Assembly: GCA_005888325.1 (NCBI GenBank)
Contig: VAWU01000015.1
Span: 1 to 64,000 of the forward strand
Source of the DNA: Actinomycetota bacterium
GTDB taxonomy: Bacteria > Actinomycetota > Acidimicrobiia > Acidimicrobiales > AC-14
DNA length: 64,000 nt
Direction: 5' to 3'
The notes beneath the pieces are model-generated. The model saw only the letters and a program-made list of their open reading frames with translations. It had not been told where the DNA came from and did no database searches. The position numbers and the translations under genes were made by a program. This document shows, piece after piece, positions 14,692-22,517 of the stretch (within the stretch, counting starts at the first letter, position 1; every line of letters begins with the position of its first letter).

Positions 14692-15860
14692 CAGCGATCG
14701 CCCGCGCGCAACAGGAGGGCGCTGGTGGGAACGCCCTCGCCGCTGGTGACGAGGCCGGTGTCGGCGCGGTCGACCTGCGCGGTCGACGTGCCCCGCACCT
14801 GCCGGACCGCCTCGGCGACCAGGTTGAAGCCGTGGACGTAGGCTTCCGACATCCCACCTCCCGACGTGTTCACCGGCAGCGCGCCATCGGGCCACTCGAT
14901 GTTCCCGTCGTTCGTGAACTCCGCCCCCTCACCTCGCTTGCAGAACCCGTAGCCCTCGAGCGACAGCGGGATGAGCGGGCTGAAGGCGTCGTAGATCTGG
15001 GCCACCTTCACGTCGGCGGGGCCGAAGTCGGCGTGTCGCCACAACACTTCGGCACACGCCCATGCCGGCCCCATGAGCGGATCGTCGCGGTGGTAGTTCG
15101 TCATCGTCTGGTGCTGGGTGTTGAGGCCCTGCCCGAAGGCATGGATCAACACCGTCGGCTGTGGGAGCTCGGCGGCGCGGGATGCGTCGACGATCACGGC
15201 AGCCACTGCGCCATCCGACTCGAGGCAGTTGTCGAACAGGCACAACGGCTCCGACACCCAGCGCGAGCGCATGTAGTCGTCGCGGGTCATCGGCTTGCCG
15301 TGCATCATGGCTGCAGGGTTGCGGTTGGCGTGCTTGCGGATGGCAATGGCAACGTTCGCCAGGTGGTCGCGGGTCGCGCCGTATTCGTGCATGTACCGAC
15401 GGGCGAGCACGGCGATCTCGTCGACGGGGCGCAGCAGCCCCCATGGCCGCGACCACTGGCCGGTGCCGGCGACCCGCTCGCCGACCTGAGCCCACGGCCG
15501 GGCGGCGGCCGCGCCCCGCTTGCGCGACCGCCACGCCACCGCAACCCCGCACTGACCGGTCGCCACCGCCATGGCCGCGTTCCCGACCACGGCACATCCC
15601 GCGCCGCCGCCGTAGCCCACCTGGCTGAACCACGTGATGTCGCCCATACCGAGGTTGCGCGCCACCTCGACCTCCACGAACGGTTCGAGCGTGTACGACG
15701 ACAGCCCGTCGACCTCCGACGGATGGATGCCGGCGTCGTCGAGCGCGGCCTTGATGGCCCGGCACGCGAGCACGAGCTCAGAGTCGGGCAACGACTTCGC
15801 GTACGCGGTCTGCCCGATTCCCGCGATGGCGGTACGGTCCTTCAGCAGCAGCGGCTCCAC
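14691..15860 (-). CDS. Ltp2-like thiolase-fold protein (probable aldolase)
   Basis: 389 aa from GTG. It has the overall SCP-x thiolase fold but lacks thiolase chemistry: the Cys-nucleophile position falls in VGYGGGAGCAVVG at a Gly by hand alignment, and the C-terminal GHPxGA loop is replaced by NTSGGGMSEAYVHG. The steroid side-chain aldolase Ltp2 uses two tyrosines (reported as Tyr294 and Tyr344); here Tyr290 (AQIYDAFSPL) and Tyr341 (SEAYVHG) sit at nearly the same numbers and spacing. A DUF35 partner is encoded immediately downstream. A retro-aldol C-C cleavage of a 3-hydroxyacyl-CoA made by the neighbouring hydratase is a coherent inference. Confidence 0.8.
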   Translation of the reverse strand: MEPLLLKDRTAIAGIGQTAYAKSLPDSELVLACRAIKAALDDAGIHPSEVDGLSSYTLEPFVEVEVARNLGMGDITWFSQVGYGGGAGCAVVGNAAMAVATGQCGVAVAWRSRKRGAAAARPWAQVGERVAGTGQWSRPWGLLRPVDEIAVLARRYMHEYGATRDHLANVAIAIRKHANRNPAAMMHGKPMTRDDYMRSRWVSEPLCLFDNCLESDGAVAAVIVDASRAAELPQPTVLIHAFGQGLNTQHQTMTNYHRDDPLMGPAWACAEVLWRHADFGPADVKVAQIYDAFSPLIPLSLEGYGFCKRGEGAEFTNDGNIEWPDGALPVNTSGGGMSEAYVHGFNLVAEAVRQVRGTSTAQVDRADTGLVTSGEGVPTSALLLRAGDR

Positions 15861-15872
15861 GTCGGGCGTGGC

Positions 15873-16712
15873 CTACCAGCCCTTGAACTCGGGCGGGCGG
15901 CGCTCGACGAAGCTGACGAGGCCCTCGCGCGCGTCCTCGGTGTGGTTCACGAGCTCCTGCGCGTACGCTTCGTCCCAGAAGGAACCGTGGCGGTCGGAGT
16001 CGAGGGCCCGGTTCGTGAGCCACTTGGCGAACCCGATGGCCTTGGTCGGCCCGCGGGCCAGGCGTTCGGCCCACTCGGTGAGCGTCTTCTCCAGCTCGGC
16101 CCGGGGAACGACCTTGTTGACGATGCCGATGCGTTCGGCATCGGTGGCGGAGACGTCGTCGCCGAAGAAGAAGAGCTCCTTGGCCTTCTGCGGGCCGACG
16201 AGGCGGGTGAGGAGGTACGCGCCCCCGGCGTCGGGTGCGATGCCCCGCCGGACGAACACCTCGATGAGCCGCGCCTCCTCGGCCATGATCACGAGGTCGC
16301 ACGCGAGCGCGAGATGCATGCCGCCGCCGGCCGCGGTCGCGTTGACGCCCGCGATCACGGGCTTCTCACAGTCGAGGATCGAGCCCACCAGGCGCTGCCA
16401 TCCGGTGCGGATCATCCGCGCCGCATCGCCGACGATGCGCTCCGGTACCCCCTCGGGTCGCGGCGCCGCCTGCGTGCGGCCGCCCCGCAGGTCGGCGCCC
16501 GTGCAGAAGCCCTTCTCGCCCGCGCCGGTGATGACGATGGCGCGCACGGTGGGGTCGCCGGACGCCTCGTCGAGCCAGTCGGCGATCTGGTTGCGCATCT
16601 CCGCCTTCATGGCGTTGCCGGCATCGGGACGGTTGAGCGTGATCCACAGCACACCGTTCTCCACGCGGCGCAGGACGTCGGCGGCTTCGGACGATCGCGC
16701 GTCTTCGGACAA
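15873..16712 (-). CDS. Enoyl-CoA hydratase/isomerase family protein
   Basis: 279 aa. Crotonase signatures are present: WITLNRPDAGNAMK, the oxyanion segment ITGAGEKGFCTGADL and GVNATAAGGGMHLALACDL, then RGIAPDAGGAYLLTRLVG. The first Gly of the usual AGG pair is kept. The start is a TTG at 16712, supported by a good AAAGGAG six nt upstream and by the coding similarity beginning at once. It lies between the acyl-CoA synthetase (18-nt gap) and the Ltp2-like gene (12-nt gap), so it would supply the hydroxyacyl-CoA for that enzyme. It resembles the hydratase at 818-1612 closely in architecture. Confidence 0.87.
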   Translation of the reverse strand: MSEDARSSEAADVLRRVENGVLWITLNRPDAGNAMKAEMRNQIADWLDEASGDPTVRAIVITGAGEKGFCTGADLRGGRTQAAPRPEGVPERIVGDAARMIRTGWQRLVGSILDCEKPVIAGVNATAAGGGMHLALACDLVIMAEEARLIEVFVRRGIAPDAGGAYLLTRLVGPQKAKELFFFGDDVSATDAERIGIVNKVVPRAELEKTLTEWAERLARGPTKAIGFAKWLTNRALDSDRHGSFWDEAYAQELVNHTEDAREGLVSFVERRPPEFKGW

Positions 16713-16729
16713 TCGGTCTCCTTTGGGGG

Positions 16730-18871
16730 CTAGCGAGGCACGGCGAGCGCGTCGAGCGCGACCGCGCCCTTCGGCAGCACCGCGAGCGGGTTGATGTCGA
16801 GCTCGGCCAAGTCGGCGTGGAGGTCGACCGCGAGGCGCTGCACCTTCATGATGACGTCGACCAGCGCGGTCACGTCGGCCCTGGGCCGCCCGCGCGCGCC
16901 GCGCAGCAACGGGTAGCCCTGCACCTCCTCCACCATGCGCCGGGCCTCGTTCCGGCCGAACGGGGGCACGCGGAAGGTGACATCACGGAGGACCTCGACG
17001 AACACGCCTCCGAGCCCGAACATCACCACCGGACCGAACAGCTCGTCGTGGGAGACGCCCACCACCGTCTCGACGCCGTCGTCGACCTGTTCGCACACGA
17101 GCACGCCCTCGACATCGGGTGCCTGCTCCATCATCGCCGCGTACGTCGCCCGTACCCGCTTCGGCGACCTGACGCCCACGGCCACCAACCCCGCATCGGA
17201 CTTGTGCTGCAGGTCGCGCGACGACACCTTCAGGACGACGGGGAACCCGAGGGCCTCGGCGGCGCGCACGGCCTCCTTCTCCGAGGTGACGAGCACGTCG
17301 CGCGTGATGGGAATCCCGTAGGCGGCGAGCACCTGCTTCGACTCGAGCTCCGAGAGTGCGGGTGCGGCGCGGAGGATGGTCCGTGCCGGCGCGGCGGCGC
17401 GCAGGGGGCGGCGCACCATGCGGGTGAAGGGCGACAGGTACCGGGCGCGGAACGCGTGGTAGCCGAAGTAGGCGCGGGCCGCCGTGACCGCGTTGGCGAA
17501 CGTACGGAAGACCGGCACGGCGCTGGCCAGCAGGATGTCGTGGTAGGCCTCCTCGTCGCCGACCGGCGATCCCCAGACGACGAACACCGGCTTGTCGGTC
17601 GTGGCGGCCACGTCGACGAGATCTTTGGCGAGCCGGTTGCCCATCGAAGGAAGCGCGCCCGTGATCGGGCAGATCAGCATGCCGACGTTGGGGTCGGCGA
17701 CGATGGCGTCGAGGATCTTGCGCCCGCGCCAGTCCGCGGAGGGAGCACCCCCGTTGTCGACCGGGTTCGACACGCGCAGGTAGGAGGGGATCCACTCGTG
17801 CAGTTGCCGCTGCGTCTCCTCGGTGAGCTGGGGGAGCTTGAGGCCCGCGGCTGCGAGCATGTCGGCCATGTGGGCGCCGGTGCCGCCCGAGATGGAGTAG
17901 ACGCAAACGCCGTCGACGATGGTGTTGACGGCGCCGTGGGCGCCCTCGACGCGACGGGGAGGTTCGGTGCGGGCGAACATCGCCGCGGTGTCAAGCAGCT
18001 CGTCGAGACCGTCGACGCGGGTCACGCCGAACTGCCGGAAGGCGGCCGACGTCACCGCGTCGGAACCGGTGAGGTGGCCGGTGTGGGCCTTGGCCATCGA
18101 GCGTCCCGCGTCGGTTCGGCCCACCTTCACGCACACGATCGGGACGCCGTGGCGCGCCGCCTCGTCGGCGGCGAGGAGCAGCGTGCGCCCGTTCTTGAAG
18201 CCCTCGATGTAGCAGGCGATCGCTCCGACCTCGGGCCGGGTGGCGAAGAAGGTGGCGAAGTCGGCGAACTCGAGGTCGGCCTCGTTGCCCGTGGGTGCCC
18301 AGTGCGAGAGGCGGATGCCGAGCTCTTGTCCCTGGAAGACGGGCCGGCCCTGATGGCCGCTCTGGGTGATCAGCGCGATCGACCGCCCGGGCAGGTCGTC
18401 CCGGAATTGCTCGAAGGCGTTCAGGTTGGTGTTGGGGCCGAGCAGGTGCATGTCGCTCGTGGCGACGAGCTCCTCCATCTGCCGTTGGAGCTTCTCGCCC
18501 TCGGCGCCGACCTCGGCGAAGCCGGCCGCGAAGACGACCGCGAAACGGGCTTTCTTCTCGATCGCCTCCTCGAGCGCGGGCAGCGCATCGCCGACGAGGA
18601 TCACCGCCAGGTCGACGTCGACCGGCACGTCGAGCACCGAACGGTGGCACGCGACGCCGTCGATCTGGTCACGGTTGGGGTTGACCGGGAACACCCGGGC
18701 GCCGGCCGCCTCGGCCCAGGCCGAGATCTTCTGGTACATGGCGGTGTTCGGCCGCTGCGGCGTGTCGGAGGCGCCCACGACCGCGACCGTGCGAGGGCTG
18801 AAGAAGACGTCGAGGTCGAGCGCACGGGGCGAGACGGGGCGCCCGGTCACGTCGCACGGGGTCTCCGACAC
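16730..18871 (-). CDS. ADP-forming acyl-CoA synthetase (acetyl-CoA synthetase ACD-like, fused alpha-beta)
   Basis: 713 aa. Domain order: CoA-binding Rossmann (FFSPRTVAVVGASDTPQRPN), succinyl-CoA-synthetase-like flavodoxin domain (IALITQSGHQGR), a second ligase domain and a C-terminal ATP-grasp domain (VLKVSSRDLQHKSDAG). The phosphorylated histidine of this family is present in AKAHTGHLTGSD. The enzyme class makes acyl-CoA from acid, CoA and ATP with ADP plus phosphate as products. As first gene of the operon it would activate the substrate for the downstream hydratase and thiolase-fold proteins. Start: GTG at 18871, 7 nt after a TAACCT box, consistent with a leaderless mRNA. Confidence 0.87.
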   Translation of the reverse strand: MSETPCDVTGRPVSPRALDLDVFFSPRTVAVVGASDTPQRPNTAMYQKISAWAEAAGARVFPVNPNRDQIDGVACHRSVLDVPVDVDLAVILVGDALPALEEAIEKKARFAVVFAAGFAEVGAEGEKLQRQMEELVATSDMHLLGPNTNLNAFEQFRDDLPGRSIALITQSGHQGRPVFQGQELGIRLSHWAPTGNEADLEFADFATFFATRPEVGAIACYIEGFKNGRTLLLAADEAARHGVPIVCVKVGRTDAGRSMAKAHTGHLTGSDAVTSAAFRQFGVTRVDGLDELLDTAAMFARTEPPRRVEGAHGAVNTIVDGVCVYSISGGTGAHMADMLAAAGLKLPQLTEETQRQLHEWIPSYLRVSNPVDNGGAPSADWRGRKILDAIVADPNVGMLICPITGALPSMGNRLAKDLVDVAATTDKPVFVVWGSPVGDEEAYHDILLASAVPVFRTFANAVTAARAYFGYHAFRARYLSPFTRMVRRPLRAAAPARTILRAAPALSELESKQVLAAYGIPITRDVLVTSEKEAVRAAEALGFPVVLKVSSRDLQHKSDAGLVAVGVRSPKRVRATYAAMMEQAPDVEGVLVCEQVDDGVETVVGVSHDELFGPVVMFGLGGVFVEVLRDVTFRVPPFGRNEARRMVEEVQGYPLLRGARGRPRADVTALVDVIMKVQRLAVDLHADLAELDINPLAVLPKGAVALDALAVPR

Positions 18872-18878
18872 GCGTGTC

Positions 18879-18900
18879 AGGTTATCCGTCCGGGTACGTT
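18879..18900. promoter_or_regulatory. Divergent leaderless promoter pair
   Basis: The 35-bp gap between the acyl-CoA synthetase and the YjbQ-family gene holds two back-to-back minus-10 boxes. TAACCT on the minus strand (18884 down to 18879) lies 7 nt before the GTG at 18871. TACGTT on the plus strand (18895-18900) lies 6 nt before the ATG at 18907. Such spacing places the transcription starts on the start codons. No Shine-Dalgarno sequence is present for either gene. Confidence 0.65.
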
Positions 18901-18906
18901 CCGCTC

Positions 18907-19308
18907 ATGGAGACGACCGAACTCACGCTGGAGACGCGCGCCGACCACGTCACCGACGTCACCGAGCGGGTCGCCCGCTTCTGCCGTGAACGCGGCGACG
19001 GACTGGTGCACGTCTTCGCACCCCACGCGACCGCCGGTGTGGCGCTGATGGAGACGGGCTCGGGCTCCGAGGCCGACCTCGACGAGCTGCTCGACCGGCT
19101 GCTCCCGCGTGACGACCGTTACCGCCATTCGCACGGCTCACCGGGCCACGGCGCCGACCATCTGGTGCCGGTGCTGGTGAGCCCGTCGCTCGTGCTGCCC
19201 GTGCTGTCGGGGCGGATCGCGCTGGGGACGTGGCAGCGCGTGGTGCTCGTCGACCTCAACGCCGACAACCCCCGCCGGACATTGCGCCTGAGTTTCCTGC
19301 GCGGCTGA
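18907..19308 (+). CDS. YjbQ/UPF0047 family protein
   Basis: 133 aa, the family norm. The conserved core is present: GLVHVFAPHATAGVALME, then DDRYRHSHGSPGHGADHLV and the C-terminal GTWQRVVLVDLN. The two His-rich segments form the metal-dependent active site seen in structures of the family; E. coli YjbQ has been reported to have side thiamin-phosphate-synthase activity, but the physiological role is unknown. The start codon is fixed by the TACGTT box 6 nt upstream and by the absence of similarity further up. It is divergent from the acyl-CoA operon. Confidence 0.9.
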   Translation: METTELTLETRADHVTDVTERVARFCRERGDGLVHVFAPHATAGVALMETGSGSEADLDELLDRLLPRDDRYRHSHGSPGHGADHLVPVLVSPSLVLPVLSGRIALGTWQRVVLVDLNADNPRRTLRLSFLRG

Positions 19309-19557
19309 GCTCCCCGGGCCTGCGGGGCGGAGGGAACCGCCGACGACGGCGCGCCCCCCCGAACGCGCCGCCGTACCGGTGATGCGGTTGCGCCGCCGAA
19401 CCCCCGTCGCCGGCAACAACGCGACGCCGGTGGCGCGAGCGGGTTTCATCCCCACCCCCTCCAGGTGGGCACGTCATGATGCACCCGACGACCACGGAGC
19501 GGTAGGCCCATCTGGGAGGACGATGACACTCCTGGTCATCGAGCGCGAGGTGGCGCG
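19309..19557. other. Intergenic region between convergent genes
   Basis: 249 bp with no supported gene. A GGGAGGACGATG at about 19515-19526 looks like a ribosome-binding site plus start, but the short reading frame that follows lies antisense to the HAD gene and has biased, Ser/Arg-rich composition; I do not call it. No clear terminator hairpin is seen. Confidence 0.4.
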
Positions 19558-20250
19558 TCAGAGCAGGTCGAGGAGCTCGAGCAGATCGCGCACCCGGTGC
19601 GCGCCAGCGGGAAGAGGCGGCGGATCGAGGTCGCCGCGCCAGACGTGGACGGCACGAATGCCCACGTTGAGTGGTCCTTGCACGTCACAGCTCATCGAGT
19701 CGCCGACGAACAGGGCGTCCTGCGGCGCCACCCCGCAGCGGCCGAGCGCGTGCCCGTAGATGTGCGGGTGGGGCTTGCGGACGCCGGCGCGCGCCGACGT
19801 CACCTGGTGGTCGATCAGATCGGCCAGTCCGGTGGCGGTGAGGGCCCGGTCGAGGTCCCAATCCCAGTTCGAGCACACGGCCACGACGACGCCGCGCTCG
19901 CGCAGCTCCCGGAGCGCGACCGCGGAGTCGTCGTACGCGGTGAGGGTGAACTCCTTGCCCGCGGCGTCGAGGTCGGCCACGAGGGCGTCGAGGTCGTCAG
20001 GCCCGACCCCGGCCCGGCGGGCTAGTGCCCGTAGGCGCGCGAGCTCCCAGGCGCGGTAGTGGTCACGGCTGCGGGAGTGCTCGTGGTGCTCCTGGCCGTC
20101 GTAGAGGCCGTCGTCGCTCAGCCAGCCCTGCAGCGAGACGCCGGTCCGGTAGCCGTGGCGGGCCAGCACCTGGTCGTGCGTCGCGCCCCATGCGGTGGCG
20201 CGGGCGAGCGTGCCGTAGAAGTCGAGGAGCACCGCCGCGGTCACGCTCAC
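19558..20250 (-). CDS. HAD-superfamily hydrolase
   Basis: 230 aa from the GTG at 20250. The motif I is LLDFYGTLA, in which the second Asp of DxDxT is Tyr, as in haloacid-dehalogenase-type members. Motif II is VVAVCSNWDWDL, motif III the RKPHPHIYGHAL lysine, and motif IV LFVGDSMSCDVQGPLNVG. Members hydrolyse phosphate esters or, with this Tyr variant, sometimes haloacids; the substrate is unassigned. The gene follows the LLM oxidoreductase gene by 1 nt after its stop, so the two are co-transcribed and likely translationally coupled. Confidence 0.87.
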   Translation of the reverse strand: MSVTAAVLLDFYGTLARATAWGATHDQVLARHGYRTGVSLQGWLSDDGLYDGQEHHEHSRSRDHYRAWELARLRALARRAGVGPDDLDALVADLDAAGKEFTLTAYDDSAVALRELRERGVVVAVCSNWDWDLDRALTATGLADLIDHQVTSARAGVRKPHPHIYGHALGRCGVAPQDALFVGDSMSCDVQGPLNVGIRAVHVWRGDLDPPPLPAGAHRVRDLLELLDLL

Positions 20251-20251
20251 G

Positions 20252-21184
20252 CTACGCGAGGTGGGGCGCCACCTCGGCCGCCAGCAGCCGGACATGGTCG
20301 AGGTCGTCGATGTCGAGCAGCTGGAGGTAGGCGCGTTCCGCGCCTGCGTCGGCGTAGGCGCGCAGCTGCTCGACGACCTCATCGGGGGTTCCCGTGGGGC
20401 CCGCGAGCCGCGAGTGTTCGACCGTTCGCCCCGTGGCCTTCGCCCGCCGCTCGACCTCGGCCTGGTCGCTGCCGCACACGACCGTGACGGCCGTCGAGTA
20501 CACGATCGACCCCGGATCGCGGCCGTTGGCCTCGCACGCGCCGCGCACGTTGCCGACCTGGCGGGTGAAGTCGGCGACCGAATGGAACGGCACGTTGAAC
20601 TCGTCGGCGAAACGCGCCGCGAGCTCGGGGGTGCGCCTCGGGCCGGCGCCGCCGAGGATGAGCGGGGGGTGCGGGCGCTGGACGGGCTTGGGCAGGGCAG
20701 GTGAGTCCCGCAGCGTGTAGTGGCGGCCGTCGTAGTCGAAGGTCGCGCCATCAGCGGTGGACCACAGACCGGTCAGGATCTCGAGCTGCTCGGTGAGGTG
20801 CTGGAAGCGGTCGCCGAACGTGCCGAACGGGATGCCGTAGGCCGTGTGCTCCGCGTCGAACCAACCCGCGCCCAGTCCCAGCTCGACGCGGCCGTTGCTC
20901 ATGGCGTCGACCTGGGCCACGGAGATCGCGAGGGGCCCGGGCAGGCGGAACGTCACCGCGCTGACGAGCGTGCCCAGGCGGATGGTCGAGGTTTCGCGGG
21001 CCAGGCCCGCGAGCGTGATCCACGAGTCGGTCGGCCCCGGCCGTCCGTCGCCCCCGCCGAAGTTGAGGTAGTGATCGGACCGGAAGAAGGCGTCGAACCC
21101 CTCGTCCTCGGCGACCCGGGCCATGGCCAGCTGCTGCTCGTAGGTGGCGCCCTGCTGGGGCTCGGTGAAGATGCGGAGGCGCAC
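20252..21184 (-). CDS. LLM-class F420-dependent oxidoreductase
   Basis: 310 aa from GTG. It starts with LRIFTEPQQGATYEQQLAMA and shows the luciferase-like monooxygenase barrel markers: FFRSDHYLNFGG, IRLGTLVSAVTFRLPG, then GRVELGLGAGWFDAEH (cofactor-binding loop) and PPLILGGAGPRRTPELA. In Actinomycetota most proteins of this subclass use F420 rather than FMN. That an F420:NADP reductase-like gene lies 2.5 kb away supports an F420-producing host. The substrate is unknown. It sits 1 nt downstream of the SnoaL-like gene and 1 nt upstream of the HAD gene, making a tight three-gene minus-strand operon. Confidence 0.88.
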   Translation of the reverse strand: MRLRIFTEPQQGATYEQQLAMARVAEDEGFDAFFRSDHYLNFGGGDGRPGPTDSWITLAGLARETSTIRLGTLVSAVTFRLPGPLAISVAQVDAMSNGRVELGLGAGWFDAEHTAYGIPFGTFGDRFQHLTEQLEILTGLWSTADGATFDYDGRHYTLRDSPALPKPVQRPHPPLILGGAGPRRTPELAARFADEFNVPFHSVADFTRQVGNVRGACEANGRDPGSIVYSTAVTVVCGSDQAEVERRAKATGRTVEHSRLAGPTGTPDEVVEQLRAYADAGAERAYLQLLDIDDLDHVRLLAAEVAPHLA

Positions 21185-21185
21185 G

Positions 21186-21566
21186 TCAGCTCAGCGGGCG
21201 CATCGCGGCCGCGTCCCAGTAGGCGCGGAGCCCGGCGATCTGCCCCTGGTCGTCGAACTCGAGGATGTCGACACCGTCGAACACCATCCCGCCGTCGCCG
21301 AGGCGCACCGTGCCGGTGAACACCATGGCCGCTTCGTCACCACAGACGTGGAGGTGATGCACGTCGAAGACGAGCGCGTCGGCCATGCCTATGGCGCGGT
21401 CCCAGAAGGCGCCGATCGCATCGCGGCCCACGTTGGGGGGCGTGCCGACCGGGTCGATGTGCACCGCATCGGGAGCGAACAGACCCATCCAGCTGTCCCG
21501 GTCCGCGCGCGCGAGCGCGTCGACATACGCGTCGATGGTCTTGCGGATCTGCTCCTGAGTCGCCAT
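21186..21566 (-). CDS. SnoaL-like/NTF2-fold protein
   Basis: 126 aa with the cone-shaped NTF2 fold pattern: an N-terminal helix pair (IRKTIDAYVDALARADRDSW), FAPDAVHIDPVGTPPNVGRD, and the terminal strands VDILEFDDQGQIAGLRAYWD. Members are steroid isomerases, hydrolases, cyclases or binding proteins, and the family is often annotated as ketosteroid-isomerase-like. It leads the operon with the LLM and HAD genes. The ATG start is 6 nt downstream of a TACTGT box on the minus strand, so the mRNA is probably leaderless. Confidence 0.83.
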   Translation of the reverse strand: MATQEQIRKTIDAYVDALARADRDSWMGLFAPDAVHIDPVGTPPNVGRDAIGAFWDRAIGMADALVFDVHHLHVCGDEAAMVFTGTVRLGDGGMVFDGVDILEFDDQGQIAGLRAYWDAAAMRPLS

Positions 21567-21572
21567 TGCCGC

Positions 21573-21582
21573 ACAGTAGCGT
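21573..21582. promoter_or_regulatory. Overlapping divergent leaderless promoters in a 24-bp gap
   Basis: The gap between the SnoaL-like gene and the APH-kinase gene is only 24 bp. It holds TACTGT on the minus strand (21578 down to 21573), 6 nt before that gene's ATG. It also holds TAGCGT on the plus strand (21577-21582), 8 nt before the kinase GTG. The two minus-10 boxes share the central TA, so polymerase cannot occupy both at once. Confidence 0.65.
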
Positions 21583-21590
21583 CGGCGCTC

Positions 21591-22517
21591 GTGGAGGATC
21601 TGGCCGACGAGCTGCGTCACACGCTCGCGGGGGTGTGGGGCGACGACGTTCGGGTCGACGGACTGCGCCGCCTATCGGGCGGAGCGACAAGCGAGACGTG
21701 GTCGTTCGATGCGGTGGTGGCCGACGAGTCAGTCGAGCGCCTGGTTCTGCGTCGGACGCGCGGGCAGGCGGTCGACGAGGGTGCGCTGTTGCGTGCCGCC
21801 GCGGCTGCGGGTGTTCCCGTCCCCCGCGTGATCGCCTCGGTCGAGGGGGGCCTCGTCGTCGAGCGGATCGAAGGCGAGACCATTCCGCGGCGCATCCTGC
21901 GCGAGGAGTCGCTCGCTGCCACCCGCACACGCCTGGCGGCGCAGTGCGGCAGCATCCTGAGCCGCCTCCACCGCATCCCCGTCGACGCGGTTCCGGGGCT
22001 CGAGCAGCCCGACCCCCTGCCGACCTGGCAGGCCATGCTCGACGGTCTCGCGCAACCGCACCCGGCCTTCGAGCTCGCCCTTCTGTGGCTCCGCGAGCAC
22101 CAACCGCCCAGCTCGGCCACGACCATCGTCCACGGCGACTTCCGCAACGGCAACCTCGTCGTCGGGCCCGAGGGCGTGCGCGCCGTGCTCGACTGGGAGC
22201 TCGCGCATCTCGGCGACCCGATGGAGGACCTGGGCTGGTTGTGCGTGAAGGCCTGGCGCTTCGGGGTCAACGACAAGCGCGTCGGCGGCTTCGGTGACGA
22301 GGACGACCTCTTCACGGCCTACGAGGACGCCGGAGGTGGTGCGGTCGACCCGAGCGTCGTGCGCTGGTGGGAGGTCCTCGGCACGCTCAAGTGGGGGATC
22401 ATGTGCATCGTGCAGGCGCTGACCCATCTCTCGGGCGCGACTCGTTCCGTGGAGCTCGCCGCCATCGGCCGCCGCGTGTGCGAGAACGAATGGGACCTGT
22501 TGGAGCTGATCGCGTGA
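21591..22517 (+). CDS. APH-family phosphotransferase (LvaA/ACAD10-like kinase)
   Basis: 308 aa from the GTG at 21591. It has the protein-kinase-like APH fold: LSGGATSETWSF in the nucleotide lobe, the catalytic loop IVHGDFRNGNLVV and the metal-binding AVLDWELAHLGDPMEDLGW. Members of this subclass are not antibiotic kinases: Pseudomonas LvaA and the N-terminal domain of human ACAD10/11 phosphorylate 4-hydroxyacyl-CoA (established for those proteins). The next gene encodes a DUF6285 protein overlapping by GTGA, like the small LvaB partner of LvaA. A 4-hydroxyacyl-CoA kinase role is therefore a reasonable inference. No acyl-CoA dehydrogenase gene is adjacent. Confidence 0.82.
   Translation: MEDLADELRHTLAGVWGDDVRVDGLRRLSGGATSETWSFDAVVADESVERLVLRRTRGQAVDEGALLRAAAAAGVPVPRVIASVEGGLVVERIEGETIPRRILREESLAATRTRLAAQCGSILSRLHRIPVDAVPGLEQPDPLPTWQAMLDGLAQPHPAFELALLWLREHQPPSSATTIVHGDFRNGNLVVGPEGVRAVLDWELAHLGDPMEDLGWLCVKAWRFGVNDKRVGGFGDEDDLFTAYEDAGGGAVDPSVVRWWEVLGTLKWGIMCIVQALTHLSGATRSVELAAIGRRVCENEWDLLELIA

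Noticed and set aside
16817-19048. 743-codon plus-strand open frame opposite the acyl-CoA synthetase gene
   Set aside because: Antisense shadow of a strongly supported 713-aa enzyme; composition (His/Arg/Glu/Gly rich) and absence of motifs are typical of high-GC mirror frames.
19523-19760. Possible small gene after GGGAGGACGATG
   Set aside because: Good ribosome-binding-site-like sequence, but the frame lies antisense to the HAD hydrolase gene and becomes Ser/Arg-rich without similarity.
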